Source: Rhypophila decipiens (lineage: Eukaryota > Ascomycota > Sordariomycetes > Sordariales > Naviculisporaceae). From it: a stretch of DNA of 64,000 nucleotides. Below the pieces are notes generated by a model that ran no database searches, was not told the DNA's origin, and was given only the letters and a program-made list of their open reading frames with translations. Made by a program: the position numbers and the translations under genes. The DNA lies in the NCBI GenBank assembly GCA_033297075.1, contig MU858050.1:62001-126000 (forward strand), written 5' to 3'. Positions 51,888 to 63,956 of this stretch are shown piece after piece; position 1 is the stretch's first letter, and each line of letters starts with the position of its first letter.

Positions 51888-53602
51888 TTACGCCGAAGTC
51901 GACGCGGCCGTCGCTGAAGACGCAGTAGAAGATGCTGAAGATGGCGATGCTGATGTAGATGCCGACTGTTGAATCAAAAGCTGCTTCTCCTTCTTCAGTC
52001 CCTCGGCAATATCAATCGGGATCTTGAGCGTCTGCGCGACGATGTCTGCCGGTGTGAGAGCCAACCACTGGGTCAGTGAGATATCAGCTACCCGGTCGGA
52101 CTTGTAGATCTCGATCCAGACGAGGTCCTCCGTCTCGGAGGTGTTTTCGATGTAATGCCTTTTTGTACACACGTTCGTTAGCATGAGCTGCTATGGAAAT
52201 AACAGGGCTGGCTATGTGTCGTCCGGGAGTTTAAGTGCAGTTGGGAAGGATGAGTACTCACCCAGAGTTGTCCGGAAAGGCGGCGGTATCGCCTGACCTA
52301 AAGTCAAACGTCCGAGCAGCTCCGTTACCGATGAATACGGTCGCTCTGCCGGTTCCACTGTGGAAATAGAGCCATTCCTCGGCCTGAATGGAATTGACCA
52401 TGTTAGAACTTGTCGGAAGGTCGACAGGGGGTTGTCAGTGGAACTTACGTTGGGATGCCAGTGCAACTCTCTTAGCCCGCCAGGCTTAAGCGTGACAAAC
52501 GTGGCCGCGATGGTCTTGCTCACGGGGAAGTTCGTCGAGTCGATCTTGTAAAAGACACCCCCGCTCCCCGGCGCCGGCTCGGGCTCGTGCTGTAGAGTTC
52601 TGTAAACAAATGATGCGTCGCCTGTGAGCTCACTGCCGGTCGGGGCACCAGTGACGCTCTTGGTGCTGACATCGGCCTCGGTGATGTACGGGTTCGGCGA
52701 TGGGACCGAGTCAAACACTTTCGGGTCGAGGCCAAAGTTTTTGGCTAGAACGTCCTTGGGTGTGTGAGCTACCCAGTCATCGACGTTGAATGTGGTTCTG
52801 GCATTTCCCCGTCAATTGTTAGCGAGTGACGCTGGGAGCCATGATGAAGCTGTCACGGTGATCAGAGAAACTCACCCGATCTTGTCAAAATCGGCCTCGT
52901 CAAAGACAAGCAAGAACTCATTGTCATCGTCCAGCCCCTGAACGGTATGCGCAACGCCCTTGGGGAAGTACCAAATATCTCCGAAGTTGAGCGTCTCGTC
53001 CTGGTATCTCCCGAATTCATCCACAGCCGAGATGAGAACGGATCCGTTGTACACGAAGCCCCATTCCGCCTGTTTTTATCCGACGTCAGCGAAAAATCGA
53101 GGAAAATCGGGCCAATAGAAAGTACTAACCACTCGATGCCAATGAAGCTCGCGGATGGATCCCTTGGTAAGGTGCTGCTGGGCCCCGGCGATGTCGTGAG
53201 ATGAAGGCAGATCGGTAATGACCTGCTCGCGAACCCAACCGCCTTTCAGGATTCGAGTCTTGGAGTCGGAAAAGGACCACTTGAGATTAGGGACCACGCC
53301 AGCATCTGTCGATTGCTGACCGAGGTTGTCCGGATTCTGGAGGTCAATCTGGCGGTTTGTGCCTCCTATGGGAGCGTCAGTCTTTTTTAAAAATGGAAAA
53401 TGGAAACACTGCCAGTCGATGATTCTGAAATGGAAAAGGTCAACATACCCATAATCCGAGCTCCTTTGCCTTTGCCGTCAACTGGTTGGCCCTCGGAAAA
53501 CTCAGGACCCCGTCGCCTCTCCAGGCCACGACTCTGAGGAAGGGCGTCGCCAACAAGGGCTTGGGCCAGCACCAGGGCGACGAGATTCAATGACTGTCTC
53601 AT
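51888..53602 (-). CDS. secreted bicupin, oxalate decarboxylase family, 441 aa
   Basis: Six exons: 53602-53449, 53365-53130, 53069-52876, 52797-52449, 52383-52262 and 52158-51888. The introns are 60-103 bp and all in phase. A signal peptide is evident (MRQSLNLVALVLAQALVGDA), followed by a basic stretch that may be a propeptide. Cupin 1 has ELHWHRVAEW, giving metal ligands His126, His128 and Glu132, with His171 in FPKGVAHTV. Cupin 2 has ELHWHPNAEEW, giving His307, His309 and Glu313, with His353. Two complete Mn-type ligand sets in tandem define the oxalate decarboxylase/oxidase bicupins. The segment where bacterial OxdC has the SENS lid reads DFDKIGTTF, without the lid Glu. The C terminus is a Ser/Ala/Thr tail of about 30 residues. 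The enzyme is extracellular; oxalate as substrate is likely but not proven. Confidence 0.92.
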
Positions 53603-55557
53603 GGTGTCAACTCAATGTTGAGCCGTCTTGTGAAGATCCGAGATGGGCCCTGGCAGGAGAGGAAGAAGTCGTCTCTCGGAAGTTATGGTTAACAGGAGAA
53701 GGGAAAGGTATCTTCCGGGCGAAAGTCTGTGGCTTATATACCCGAGCGGACAGTGATGAGCATCATCCCAACCCCTCATCTATCCTCCAAAGACATGAAT
53801 GGAACATCAATTATTCGGAGTGGTCCAACAACCCCTGTTCCCATCATGAGTGGATCGCCGTGTTTTCCGATCGTCAGGGCCATTTCCCCAACGCCTCCCT
53901 CTCGTCATTTTGCCTATATCCGTAAGGCGGTAGTATGGGTAGTTGGAGATTACAAGAAAGGGGCAGGCAGACCGTCCCATTCTACCCGCATGGTTAGTTG
54001 ATGTAATGTCGATAACTGAGTTCTCTGGATAATTCGACTCGTTTTTTGACTCTCGTCCTGGGGGACAAAACCGGAAAGCAAGTCTCGAGATCCATTGCTT
54101 GTTGTGGAATGCCCAGTTTTGGTTGAGTAACCGAGTCTACGGCACCTGAAGATCGGCCTACAGCATCAATTTCGTCTCGGTTTCTCGATCGAGGTCGATG
54201 ACTTGACGCTTACCAATACCATGATGATCCTCAGTTCTGTTTCCGTTTGAGGCTGTTTTCTCGGCGAGTTGTCAATGACGTGACTAGAGAGAGACCGATA
54301 TGAGCTGAGATTGTTAAGAAATGAATGAAGCTATACCAAAAAAAACAAGAGAGGAAAGTTGAATGTCTTAGGTACATGTATCGACGAAGGTGAGGAGGTC
54401 GAGATCGGAAGGTGTCTTGGCAGATCTTATACATGGGTCTTGGCCGCCAACCAGTGACATGTCTGGAATTCCATGTCGTGATCGTGGGGGACTGTAGTCT
54501 GCCAAGTTGCTTGGAAGATGCTTATATACACCGTCGATCTCTCGAGCACGACATCGTGGATTCTCGTTGCGACTCTGGCCACGTGCTCGATATCCAGATA
54601 CCGGCTGTGGTATGGACTTATTGACATCAGCCAGGACGGTCTCGATTTGGTAAAGACGATTCACGGATCGACCGCTGGGCAGCAGCCAGCAATCCCCATT
54701 GATCTGGATTCTCGTTGGCTTTTTGAAGAGGGAGTGGTAATTTGCTTAAAGCCACGTCAAGGATGACCGAGAGATACAAAAAGGGACAAATAATCAATGA
54801 AAAGTATTCAGAAAGAGCCAAAAAATATTCAAAGACAATCCAGCGACTTTTGGTCTTCTGGCATGAACCCTCTGCATTTCCTCATTCAAATTGGAGTATT
54901 ATGAGCCTCGACTACATTCGCGCCTATCTTTGGTCTTGGGTATGAAAAAGGTGAACAATGTCAGCCAGTGGCAAGGCTACTAGTAATGATGTTTTGGTAG
55001 ATTGCTAGATTGCTAGATGGGAAGTGAAAATTGAATTCACCTGATTTGAGAGCTAGATGTTTTCATTTCACGAAATCAAGTTGCATGAGGAATTGTTAAT
55101 GGGAGATTAACAAGTGACTGAGCTTGTGTGGTCAAATTAAGGAAGGCACTGCGATGGCAACTGCCAAATTGGTCACCGGAAATACTCCGTTGACAATCAG
55201 AATAATAAAATCAAACTTTGAGGGCAGCCGGCAATCGGGACGGCTTCATGGTGCCTTCCCATATATTTCTTTCCTTTTTTGGACTATCGCTCTAAGGGGG
55301 CCCAGGCACCAGCACCCTTGCCTGCCTCGTTTTCAGCTGAGTCGTTGAAATCCTTCGAGGTCAACCCCAGCCACACCAGTTCTCAACCTCACTTCGAGCA
55401 GACGCTGACCTATAACATCCCCATTGTCAATGTCAACCTACAGTTACTAACACCAAATTGACGGAAATCAATTCTGAAGAGTTCAGTCGCATTAAACCCT
55501 CTTCTATCTTTCTCTGGACTGGAGCTTACTAACCAGCGTCCCGCGACGAACCGAGCC
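53603..55557. other. intergenic region between divergent genes
   Basis: About 2 kb, the promoter side of both the bicupin gene (reads left) and the CorA-like gene (reads right). Frames near 54412-54766 are short and unsupported. Confidence 0.45.
53733..53740 (-). promoter_or_regulatory. TATA box of the bicupin gene
   Basis: TATATAAG on the reverse strand, about 130 bp upstream of the ATG at 53602. Distance and sequence fit a fungal TATA promoter, and such promoters are common in inducible secreted-enzyme genes. Confidence 0.5.
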
Positions 55558-56924
55558 ATGGAAGCAATCAAATCACTGTCAGAAGAGGTCTTCAACCAAA
55601 CCCAAAAGTTCTCGGAGTCCGAGACAATCGAGACAGCCATAATCTACAAAGCCATTGAATTAACAGAGTCGAGCGAAAAGCCAGCTGTGGTCAATTTCCG
55701 TGAAGATGAACTCGAAGCGTGGTTCTCTTCCCCCCTTGAAAACCCGCATGGAACACCAGCGGCGAACTTGAAATTGGCCTGCATCTATCGGACTTTAGAT
55801 TTCAAGCTTAATATCTCGAGGGGGTGTTTCAATCGGATTCTCAATTGTATGAGGGCAGATCCATCGGTGAAATACATGATCTGTCGAGATTACGACGGTT
55901 TTCACGAATATCACACGCAGGGCTTCCTTCTGACTCGTTTCGTCGGCAACGCCCTGTACGCCCTCGTCTGGACATTTGACCCAGCTACTCTCACCACCAC
56001 CGCACTATTCATTAACCGCCGCAGCAACTGGTTTGAAGAATTTGCAAGTGTCCTCTCCGAGTACGAAACACTCATGTCCACACCGTCATTGCTTTGCTTT
56101 GTATCGACCTTCTTCTTGGTCTGGAAGTTCGATAGTGATACGGGCGGATGGGAGTTGGCGACAATTCAGCACATCGAGGGCAGCACCGGCTTCGGTCCTC
56201 ATCCAAGTGGCTGGCGAGGAGTTGCGCCACTTGAGTACGTCAATAGATTCGCCATCAACCAGCTCACCAGTTGGCTGCAAGCCGTAAATGAAGTCGCCGG
56301 TAATATCGTGAACCGGGGCCGACTCCAGAAACAGGGCCTCAAACTTCTCGCCATGATACACGACGAATATGTGAGAGGGGAGACCTTTGGTTTGACTACC
56401 ACCAGCTCGATCGACCGAGGCAAAGCCGACCTTGAAGCGCTGCAAAAGGCCATCGTGCCCGTCCAACGACACATCTCGTCATACATTGAGTACTGCGAGT
56501 ACCTTAAAGACAGGGCGGAACGCCTTGCTAACGTGGTAGGTGGACTCACTGATGCCTGATAATCACCTAAACTCAGGAACTGACGTTGATTTGACAGTTA
56601 TTTGCGCTCTTAACCCACTCTGATGCGGATGCCAGCATTCTACTCGCCGCGGCGACCAAGCGTGACAGCTCCTCCATGAAGACAATAGCCGTCATGACAA
56701 TGGTCTTCCTGCCCGCCACTTTCTTCGCTGCGCTCTTTTCCATGCCAACACTCCAATGGGACCAAAGCCAAGTCATGCAGGACAACTTTTGGGTTTATTG
56801 GGCCTTTACAATTCCTGTCACTGTTGCCGTCTTTGCGGTCTGGGTTTTGGTGTACGGACGCCACTGGATACGAAAACAGCTTCTCGCATATTTGAACTCT
56901 GCTTCCAATAAAGCCTCAGTCTGA
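55558..56924 (+). CDS. CorA-like membrane protein, 434 aa
   Basis: Two exons, 55558-56535 and 56598-56924, are joined over a 62-bp intron (donor GTAGGT, acceptor GACAG, phase 0). The first 330 residues are soluble and end in helices (LERL-like coiled stretch near IEYCEYLKDRAERL). The C terminus has MKTIAVMTMVFLPATFFAALFSMP as first membrane helix and FWVYWAFTIPVTVAVFAVW as second. This two-helix end after a long helix is typical of the fungal CorA-like family. True Mg2+ channels carry GMN after the first helix; here that place reads FSMP, so magnesium transport is uncertain. It probably sits in the plasma membrane. Confidence 0.85.
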
Positions 56925-59507
56925 GATTTCCCTAACAGTTGGTCTTGATGGGACAAGCTATCGACCTTTTGAAAAAGAGCTTGGATCTGGACTCAGATCT
57001 TGCCAAGGAACCCGTTCCGTATTTGACAGATCATGGTCACTTTGGCCGAGAACTATTGAAGTAATGGATACGACAGAAGCGTTCATGACAAGATGTGAGT
57101 GACGGGAGCCTCCAGTTCCTGGTGTCCACCGATTTGGTTTCGTGGCTCGGGCTGCCATGTGCGTGCCCTCCAAACTGCCGAAGGCTTGGTATGAAAATAG
57201 TCATGGGGCCTGACAACCAATAGCACTAATCTTTGTTGGAAGCACTATATATTAACTCTCAACGGCTCCCTTCTTGGTGACATGACGTGATTGCCTATAA
57301 AAAGTATCTGAAGCTGACTGACTGATAGAATTAAAAGAACTGTCTTTGACAACCGGCCCTCCATCATTTCTTTGAGGCCCGCTTTGAATAACACGAGCAC
57401 ACCATGTGGTCATTCTATACACGCAAGCTGTGCCCCCATCCCCAGCGCCGAGATGAGAAGACACTGCATCGTCACAGCCCAAAGATAACGGGGGTGAAGC
57501 CAGACCTTTCCATTCTGACCGTGGCGTGGCGGCGCCTTGTCGTCAGCAGCTTCTCGGTCTTATTCAATATATACGTCTCCACCAGACTGTTACGTTTACG
57601 AAGGATTACAGAACCTCCACGGTCGAGTGGGTGTGTTTCCTGTGGCCTCGTTGCTGTCCGAGTTGACACTAATATCCAGGCTGCCAGGTGTTCCCGGTTG
57701 AGGCAGATGGTGAGAATGAATTGACGCGCGCCCGAAAAATCCAAGCACCGAGACATATATTGCAAAAGACGCTGTCGCCAGACAACGACTAATCACGACC
57801 CGGCAACCCTGGTCTAGCGTCAGGTTAGGGTACATGGGAATATCCGGCTGAATTGTCAAAGTCTCGGTGGCATTGATGAGCGCCTCGACGTATCATTGCA
57901 CTTAATACGGTCACATCTGGCAGCGAACTGGATACACGAGGAACCAACCAACCAGCAGCATATCACCAGGTTTTTAGATTACCTATCGCGTAACGTCCTC
58001 AATTCTCCCTGAGCAACATTCACATGGCTTTCCTTCCACGCGAGGGTTGAAAAGAAGAAAATCTTTCCGGCTCCACATACCGGTAGCAAATGAAGTGATG
58101 GTCTCTTGGCCCCCTTTATCTTCGGTTCTTCCGGCTGAACCAAGAGTATCCAGCGTCGATCTGATTTTCCTGCTGGTTGACTTGGCGATGTCGACAGTCG
58201 TGGTTCTAGAAGAAACGTCGAAGATCACGCAACCGTCTAGTTGCCCAGACATCTTGTTTCTCGGAATCCTACCAGAGTCTCACGTCAAGCTCACAGAGAC
58301 GAGGTATACCGTCGTCTTGGTGACTACTTTTTCCATATGAATACCCGCTTGCCGTCTAAGCGGAATTCGACTTTGGTATTCCCGACATGCTCACCTCATG
58401 GCGGCCGATTATGCAACCGGCGTGGCAAACCTTTCCAGCAAAACAGACCACCTTCAGTCAACAAAAAACAAAATGACGTGCCAAGACTGGACAATTCATT
58501 TGACACAGAGAACAACGCAGGTTGCCGTTCCAGGACCAGTAAAGCCCAGCAGTGCAGCCGAATATGCAGTCATGGGTCAGCTTATTTAACTTACCAGAGG
58601 CCCCCTCTTGATTTTATATGCGGGGCCACACCTTTACCCCAGGATTTACCCCAGATTTTACCGTGTAGGAAAAATATATTGAAAGGAAACGCTCCGGTCC
58701 AGTCGGCAGCTTTCGCAGCCTTCTCTTCCGGTGAGCTGGATACATGCACCATGTGGGCACGGGACGCCGTTTAATACTTTTTCCCTGTGGCAGGCATATT
58801 GTGCATTCCTAAGTGACCCCAACCGCCACCTTCCTAGGTCGGCCACATTGGTACTATACCACGAGAGACACCGTCCTATTTTGAGCACGAGGCCGGGCGC
58901 TTCCGACGAATCAGGACTCTCCCTCGTTCCCCAGTCTAATATATACAGTATACTCAACCCACCGGTAGAAAATTATAGTAAATTTTGCACTACACTCTAT
59001 CTATACCGCCCCCTGCTGCCCCCCCTTTCCCTGTCCTCGTCACGGTCCCGCGCAATGGAACTGGAACGGGGAAAAAAGCCCTCGAGTCAGCCGGCCTACT
59101 TGCAGTTTACAGGAGAATAGAGGGTTATTTGCCGACAACCGAGTGCCGGTGTCGCCAAGGTTGCAATTCTTTCTAAGCGAACCTTGTTTACACTCCCCCC
59201 TAGGGATGTGGTGCTTTAGAGAGGCCGTTCATGATCCCCATAACAGACCGTTGGCTCTATACGACTCGGAAAGGGGAACCCGAGGCCGGAACCCAACCGA
59301 GCCCTACTATGCCACCTCTATACGACATTGTGGGCGCTTGTTCCGGGGAAAATGAACAGTTGAAACAGGGCCAGTGGAGTGTGCCCTTGGGCAGGAAGGG
59401 ACGGAGGAAAGCTATAATAAGAGGGACCTCCCCAGATCACTCTGGTATAGCTGACCACTAGTCTCTTTCGTTCCACAGACCCCCACAGGACTGGCACCGA
59501 CATCACG
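56925..59507. other. intergenic region without supported gene
   Basis: About 2.6 kb. Small frames on both strands (for example 58241-58774 on +) lack consistent composition. The last 150 bp form the promoter of the tyrosinase gene. Confidence 0.45.
59413..59420 (+). promoter_or_regulatory. possible TATA box of the tyrosinase gene
   Basis: TATAATAA lies about 90 bp upstream of the ATG at 59508. It is plausible by position only. Confidence 0.35.
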
Positions 59508-60897
59508 ATGGCGCGCCTCCTTTCTTTCGCACTGCTTGCAGTGTCATGGCTGTCTCTCTTCGGCCTCGTATCCGCTGACGCGGTAAACGACTTGTTCAAG
59601 AAGTCCAAGCCCAACCTTGACGCTCAACTCGCCAAGTCAAAGACATGTACCAAGGACAAGCTGGAAGTTCGCAAGGAATGGTACGTTTTATATCCTCAAA
59701 TCGTGTACACAGGCTACTGATGTACTGACACTTCGTCAAATCTAGGGGCGATCTCTCGGCCACGGATAAGAAGGCATATATTGCTGCTATGCTGTGTATC
59801 ATGCAGAAGCCCTCCAAGCTCGACAAGACCAAGTTCCCCGGCGCCCAGTCAAGATATGACGACTTTGTCGTTGTTCACATGAACCAGACCATGAGCATTC
59901 ACGGAACTGTTGGTACACCCGAGTCACAGGCCGCCATGAGAACTCTCACTAACGCTGTTCTACACAACAGGGAAGCTTCCTTACATGGCACAGGTACTAC
60001 ACATGGTCGTTCGAGAGAGTCCTCAAGGAGGAGTGCGGCTACAACGGAACTCAGCCGGTATGGCTCTATCTTTCTTGTGTGATCTGAGAAAGCATACGCT
60101 GACATGGAACACGAAACAGTACTGGGACTGGTCCAAATGGTCTGCTGACCCAGAGAAGTCGCCCATCTTTGACGGCAGCGACACGAGCCTGAGCGGCAAC
60201 GGCGAGAAGATCAACCACAAAGCCTCTGCCATGACAGGTGCCCCTGCAGGAAACGGTGGAGGATGCGTCAAGACTGGTCCCTTCAAGGAGTACGTTCATG
60301 ACTTAATCATACGAACTGTTTTATGTTCAACAACTAACAAACAATCCTCAACTTAGTATGGTCGTCCGTCTCGGCCCCGTCTCACCCGCCGTCGACCCTG
60401 CGCCTCCCCGCAACCCCCGCACCGACGGCTACGGAAGCAACCCACGCTGCCTCCGCCGCGACATCTCCAACTACCTCTCGAGCCGCTACCTCCGAACCCA
60501 GGACGTCCTCGGCCTGATCCAGAACAGCAGGGACCTGGCCACCTTCCAGAACGTGATGCAGGGCGCGGGCGGCTTCGGCGGAGGCGGCATGGGCGTGCAC
60601 TCGGCCGGCCACTTCACCATCGCCGGCGACCCCGGCGGTGATTTCTACACCTCGCCCAACGATCCGGCCTTCTGGACCCACCACGGCGAGATCGACCGGG
60701 TGTGGACCATCTGGCAGCTGCAGGACATCAACACGCGGGTGAACATTGTGTCGGGCGGTACGTCGATGATGGGCTTTGGGAGGCAGCAGAGCTTGGATGA
60801 CCTGGTTGATCTTGGGGTTGTTGGACACAAGGTGTACAAGATTCGGGATCTTGTTAGCACTGTTGATGGACCTTTTTGCTATACCTATGATACATAG
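59508..60897 (+). CDS. secreted tyrosinase (type-3 copper enzyme), 377 aa
   Basis: Five exons: 59508-59680, 59746-59908, 59971-60057, 60120-60289 and 60357-60897. The introns are 62-67 bp and all in phase. A signal peptide (MARLLSFALLAVSWLSLFGLVSADA) opens the protein. The CuA site has His102 (VVHMN), His110 (SIHGT) and His119 (TWHRYYTW), rebuilt by joining exons 2 and 3. The CuB site has His279 and His283 (GVHSAGHF) and His306/307 in DPAFWTHHGEIDRVW. It belongs to the short extracellular fungal tyrosinases, which hydroxylate monophenols and oxidise diphenols to quinones. The long C-terminal lid of intracellular tyrosinases is absent. Candidate roles are melanisation, phenol detoxification or secondary metabolism; the context does not decide. 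Confidence 0.94.
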
Positions 60898-61597
60898 TCT
60901 CCATTTTTATTTATTTTTTTGAGGGTATGGTGGTTGAGGAACGCCCCCAAGGGTATTTGGGAAGCATGACATAGGAGCGACTTGTTCATTCGTCTATACA
61001 TCTATCTGTCTTTACTCTTCATCTTGTCGTTTTGTCTTTGATACACTGTAAATAGGCAAGGCCACGACTTTACGCCGAGCAAAGTTTCAATGTTCCAGGT
61101 TTGTTACATGCCAATCACATACAAATGTGATTGAGAATTCCTCAATTGCTGATGACCCTTCTTTCTGAGTGAATAATGAAACAGGCGCTATGTCTCACAT
61201 TTAATCTCATCTTTGAGTTCTTTCCCTCTTTCATCTTTGCGCTGGAGGAGTTAGTGACGTTGCACAGCCCTTCTGCCTGAAGCTTAATGCCTTTAGGTGG
61301 TCCCCAGCTGCAGATTTGGCGCCCTGCAGCCGCCGTCATAGGCAGCTCAGCGGCATCCCTCACTCAACTTAGCACCGCTTCACTCGGCCTCCTTCTTCGG
61401 CTTTTGCCCTTCCACGCTGCGCAATCTGAATCCCGATCAATCGACGGCTTTCCGCTGTGAGAAGGCAAACTTCCAATACCTTGTTCGAGTTTGTGAGTTT
61501 AGAAAACAATCTCAGCCACTGTTCTCTGCTAACCGTTGACCAGTCAACCTCCAGCTCGATTACCCAAACCAGGAACTTCGGCTCTGACATCTCTCAC
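60898..61597. other. intergenic region
   Basis: It holds the 3' side of the tyrosinase gene and the promoter of the next gene. No supported gene is seen. Confidence 0.5.
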
Positions 61598-62852
61598 ATG
61601 ACAACACGAACCCCGGGAGTCACGTCTGTTATCCGCACCACCTACTCACTGTCCAGATTATACAAAGGAAACGCATTTACATCTGGAATTTGCTCAGACT
61701 CTTTCCAAAGTCGACGTAAAGCTTTTCACTCCCCAGCCAACTTGAGCTATCCTCACGGCCGTCACTGGATCTCAACGACACCAAGCAAGAATCACTCACC
61801 GTCTCAATCACCAAGTAGCAAAATGGCAACTTCAACGTTCTTACACCCGGTATTTCTCATCCCAGTAACCATTCCCGAGGGTATATCTCAAGACCAAGTC
61901 CTCGCCTTCCACCCCTTCGATGTAAGTCAACAGCCTAGCACCTCTTTACCGCTCATATGCACCAAGCACGGCCTGTCTTCCTCCAATATACTCCCTCACG
62001 CTCAGACAGAAAACCCAAGGCTTCCAAAACCCTGCATCTCAATACCAATCTCTTTGAAGTTGGTATTCGTGCTAACCTCTGACCAAAAAGTCCTGGCTCG
62101 TGAAACTCCAATCCTCCCTCGCCCTCCAACAAACCAACAAAAAACACCCGTTCCACTCAAACATGCACTTCCTACGAAGCATAACAATCCAGTCCTACGA
62201 CAAGTTTGGCCCGCGGATTGGCTTCTTGAAACTGACTTGTGACGTCAGCACGACCGAAAAGAATGGCAAGAAGGCCGAGTTTCTCCCCGGATCGGTATTC
62301 CTCCGAGGTCCGTCAGTAGCGATGCTGGTCATTCTTGTCCCAGATGACTTGGACACAGAGGAAGAATACGCAAACGAGCGATACGTCCTTTTGACAGTCC
62401 AGCCCCGAATCGCAGCTGGCTCTCTCGAGTTTGTAGAGCTTCCCGCGGGAATGGTCGACGAAGCGGGAAACTTTGAGGGGACTGCGGCCAGGGAAATAAA
62501 GGAAGAGCTGGGGCTCGAGATTCCTGCTTCTGAGTTGATTTGTTTGAGTGACCTTGCCCTTGCGGGGACCGAAAAGGAAGAGATATGGAGAGATGAACAG
62601 CTACCCAAGGGGGTGTACATGTCCCCGGGGGCGTGTGACGAGTATATACCGATCTTCATGCACGAGAGGAGAGTGCCGAGGAGGCAGCTGGGGGAATGGA
62701 CGGGACGGCTGACGGGGTTGAGGGACGAAGGGGAGAAAATCACGCTCAAGCTGGTTAGGATGCAGGATCTGTGGAGGGAGGCGGCGAGGGATGCAAAGGC
62801 GCTGAGTGCGCTTGCTCTTTGGGAGGGACTGAGGAGGGAGGGGAAGATTTGA
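61598..62852 (+). CDS. Nudix hydrolase, ADP-sugar diphosphatase-like (NUDT14 type), 361 aa
   Basis: Two exons, 61598-61921 and 62091-62852, are separated by a 169-bp intron (donor GTAAGT, branch CTAAC, acceptor AAAAAG, phase 0). The Nudix box lies at about 228-250: a Gly in ELPAGMVDEAGN, then REIKEELGL. It has extra residues before the RE..EE part compared with Gx5Ex7REUxEExGU. From memory plant NUDX14 ADP-sugar hydrolases have the same insertion and a similar GACDE block downstream. The N terminus from 61598 is rich in Arg, Ser and Thr and poor in acids, with RHWISTTPS, as expected for a mitochondrial presequence; starting at the later ATG (61823) would lose it. It should cleave ADP-ribose or ADP-glucose. 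Converges on the next Nudix gene. Confidence 0.85.
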
Positions 62853-63196
62853 CATTGTCATCTTTGGCGTAAAAGTATTTTTGTCGGGGTCTTTTGGCCA
62901 GTGAATGCTGGAGCGGACGAACTATGCTGTGATGGTGGGAATATAAGTAATTGTATTCATTCTTGTGGAGTCTAGGCTTGCTCTCAGGGGTATTTCTTTG
63001 TTTACTTGGGCATCCTTTCTTGTGCCCTCGATTCGTTCACCATCACTTCCAGTCATCAATCCAGACCAGCCATCACTGACCAATCAGCTGACAACTTCCC
63101 ATCCATCCCTCCTCTCATCCATACAGCTCTCCCCTTTCTTACCTCTCGTCTCCTGCCTCACCCAAAATCACCACAATTTCTCCTCAGCTTTCATCG
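62853..63196. other. short gap between convergent Nudix genes
   Basis: 344 bp of presumed 3' untranslated regions from both sides, pyrimidine-rich towards 63196. No gene is seen. Confidence 0.5.
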
Positions 63197-63956
63197 TCAA
63201 AGCCGAAACTTCTTGGCCAACTCAATCCCCTCGGCCAAATTAGCAACCCTTGCATCAATAGCATACCCCTCCTTCTCAAGCCGAACAACCTCCTGGTACA
63301 AATCCCCAAGTCGAACAGTGAAAACCTCAATAAACTCATTCTCCTCCAACTCGGGCTTGGGATCCTGATTCAGCGGGTCATTCATATCCACAGCTACATG
63401 GACCATCCTCAAGTTGGTATTGCAAAACCCGGGATCATTGAACATGACGGGCGAAGTCTCGAGGACTTCAGAAACAACATAGCCTGTTTCTTCGCGCAGT
63501 TCGCGGATGGCTGTTTGGACTGGGGACTCGCCTGGGTCCGAGAGGCCTGCTGGGATTTCGATTACCGTCTTGTCGAGCGGGGGACGGTATTGTTTTTGGA
63601 GGACTATCAAGGGGTTGGAGTCTGATTTTGGGTGGTTTTGCAGGATGGCGACTATGCCTACGCCGTCGATGTCCTGGCCGGCGTGGCGGGTTGTTCGTTC
63701 GGCAGATTCCCATGTTCTGGTTACGCCGTTGGGGTCTTTGTATGTCTTTCTGGTTTTGGGGGGAGTGGTGTTAGTATGGAGGGTACGGAATACTTGTTGG
63801 TTTCGGGTTGGTGAGAGGAATGAATGTGGCTTTGAGATGGGAACGATAAGTGCCTCGATGTAAAAGTCTCGAGAGGTAGGTAGATATCTGGGTCTGAGAC
63901 GATGGGTATTGGTCGACTTACTTGACGAGCTTCGTCCAGACGCGCTCATTCTCCAA
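63197..63956 (-). CDS. ADP-ribose pyrophosphatase (YSA1-like Nudix), 5' end outside window
   Basis: Two exons are inside the window, 63956-63922 and 63749-63197, with a 172-bp intron between (donor GTAAGT, acceptor AACCAG). A third, upstream exon must lie beyond the right edge, because the 35-nt exon begins directly after an acceptor TTACAG at 63957. The join gives RVWTKLV then KKTYKDPNGVTRTWESAERT, as in YSA1-type enzymes. The Nudix box is canonical: GLSDPGESPVQTAIRELREE then TGY, exactly Gx5Ex7REUxEExGU. The enzyme hydrolyses ADP-ribose to AMP and ribose 5-phosphate, limiting free ADP-ribose. The stop at 63197 is complete, so only the N terminus is missing. Confidence 0.92.
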
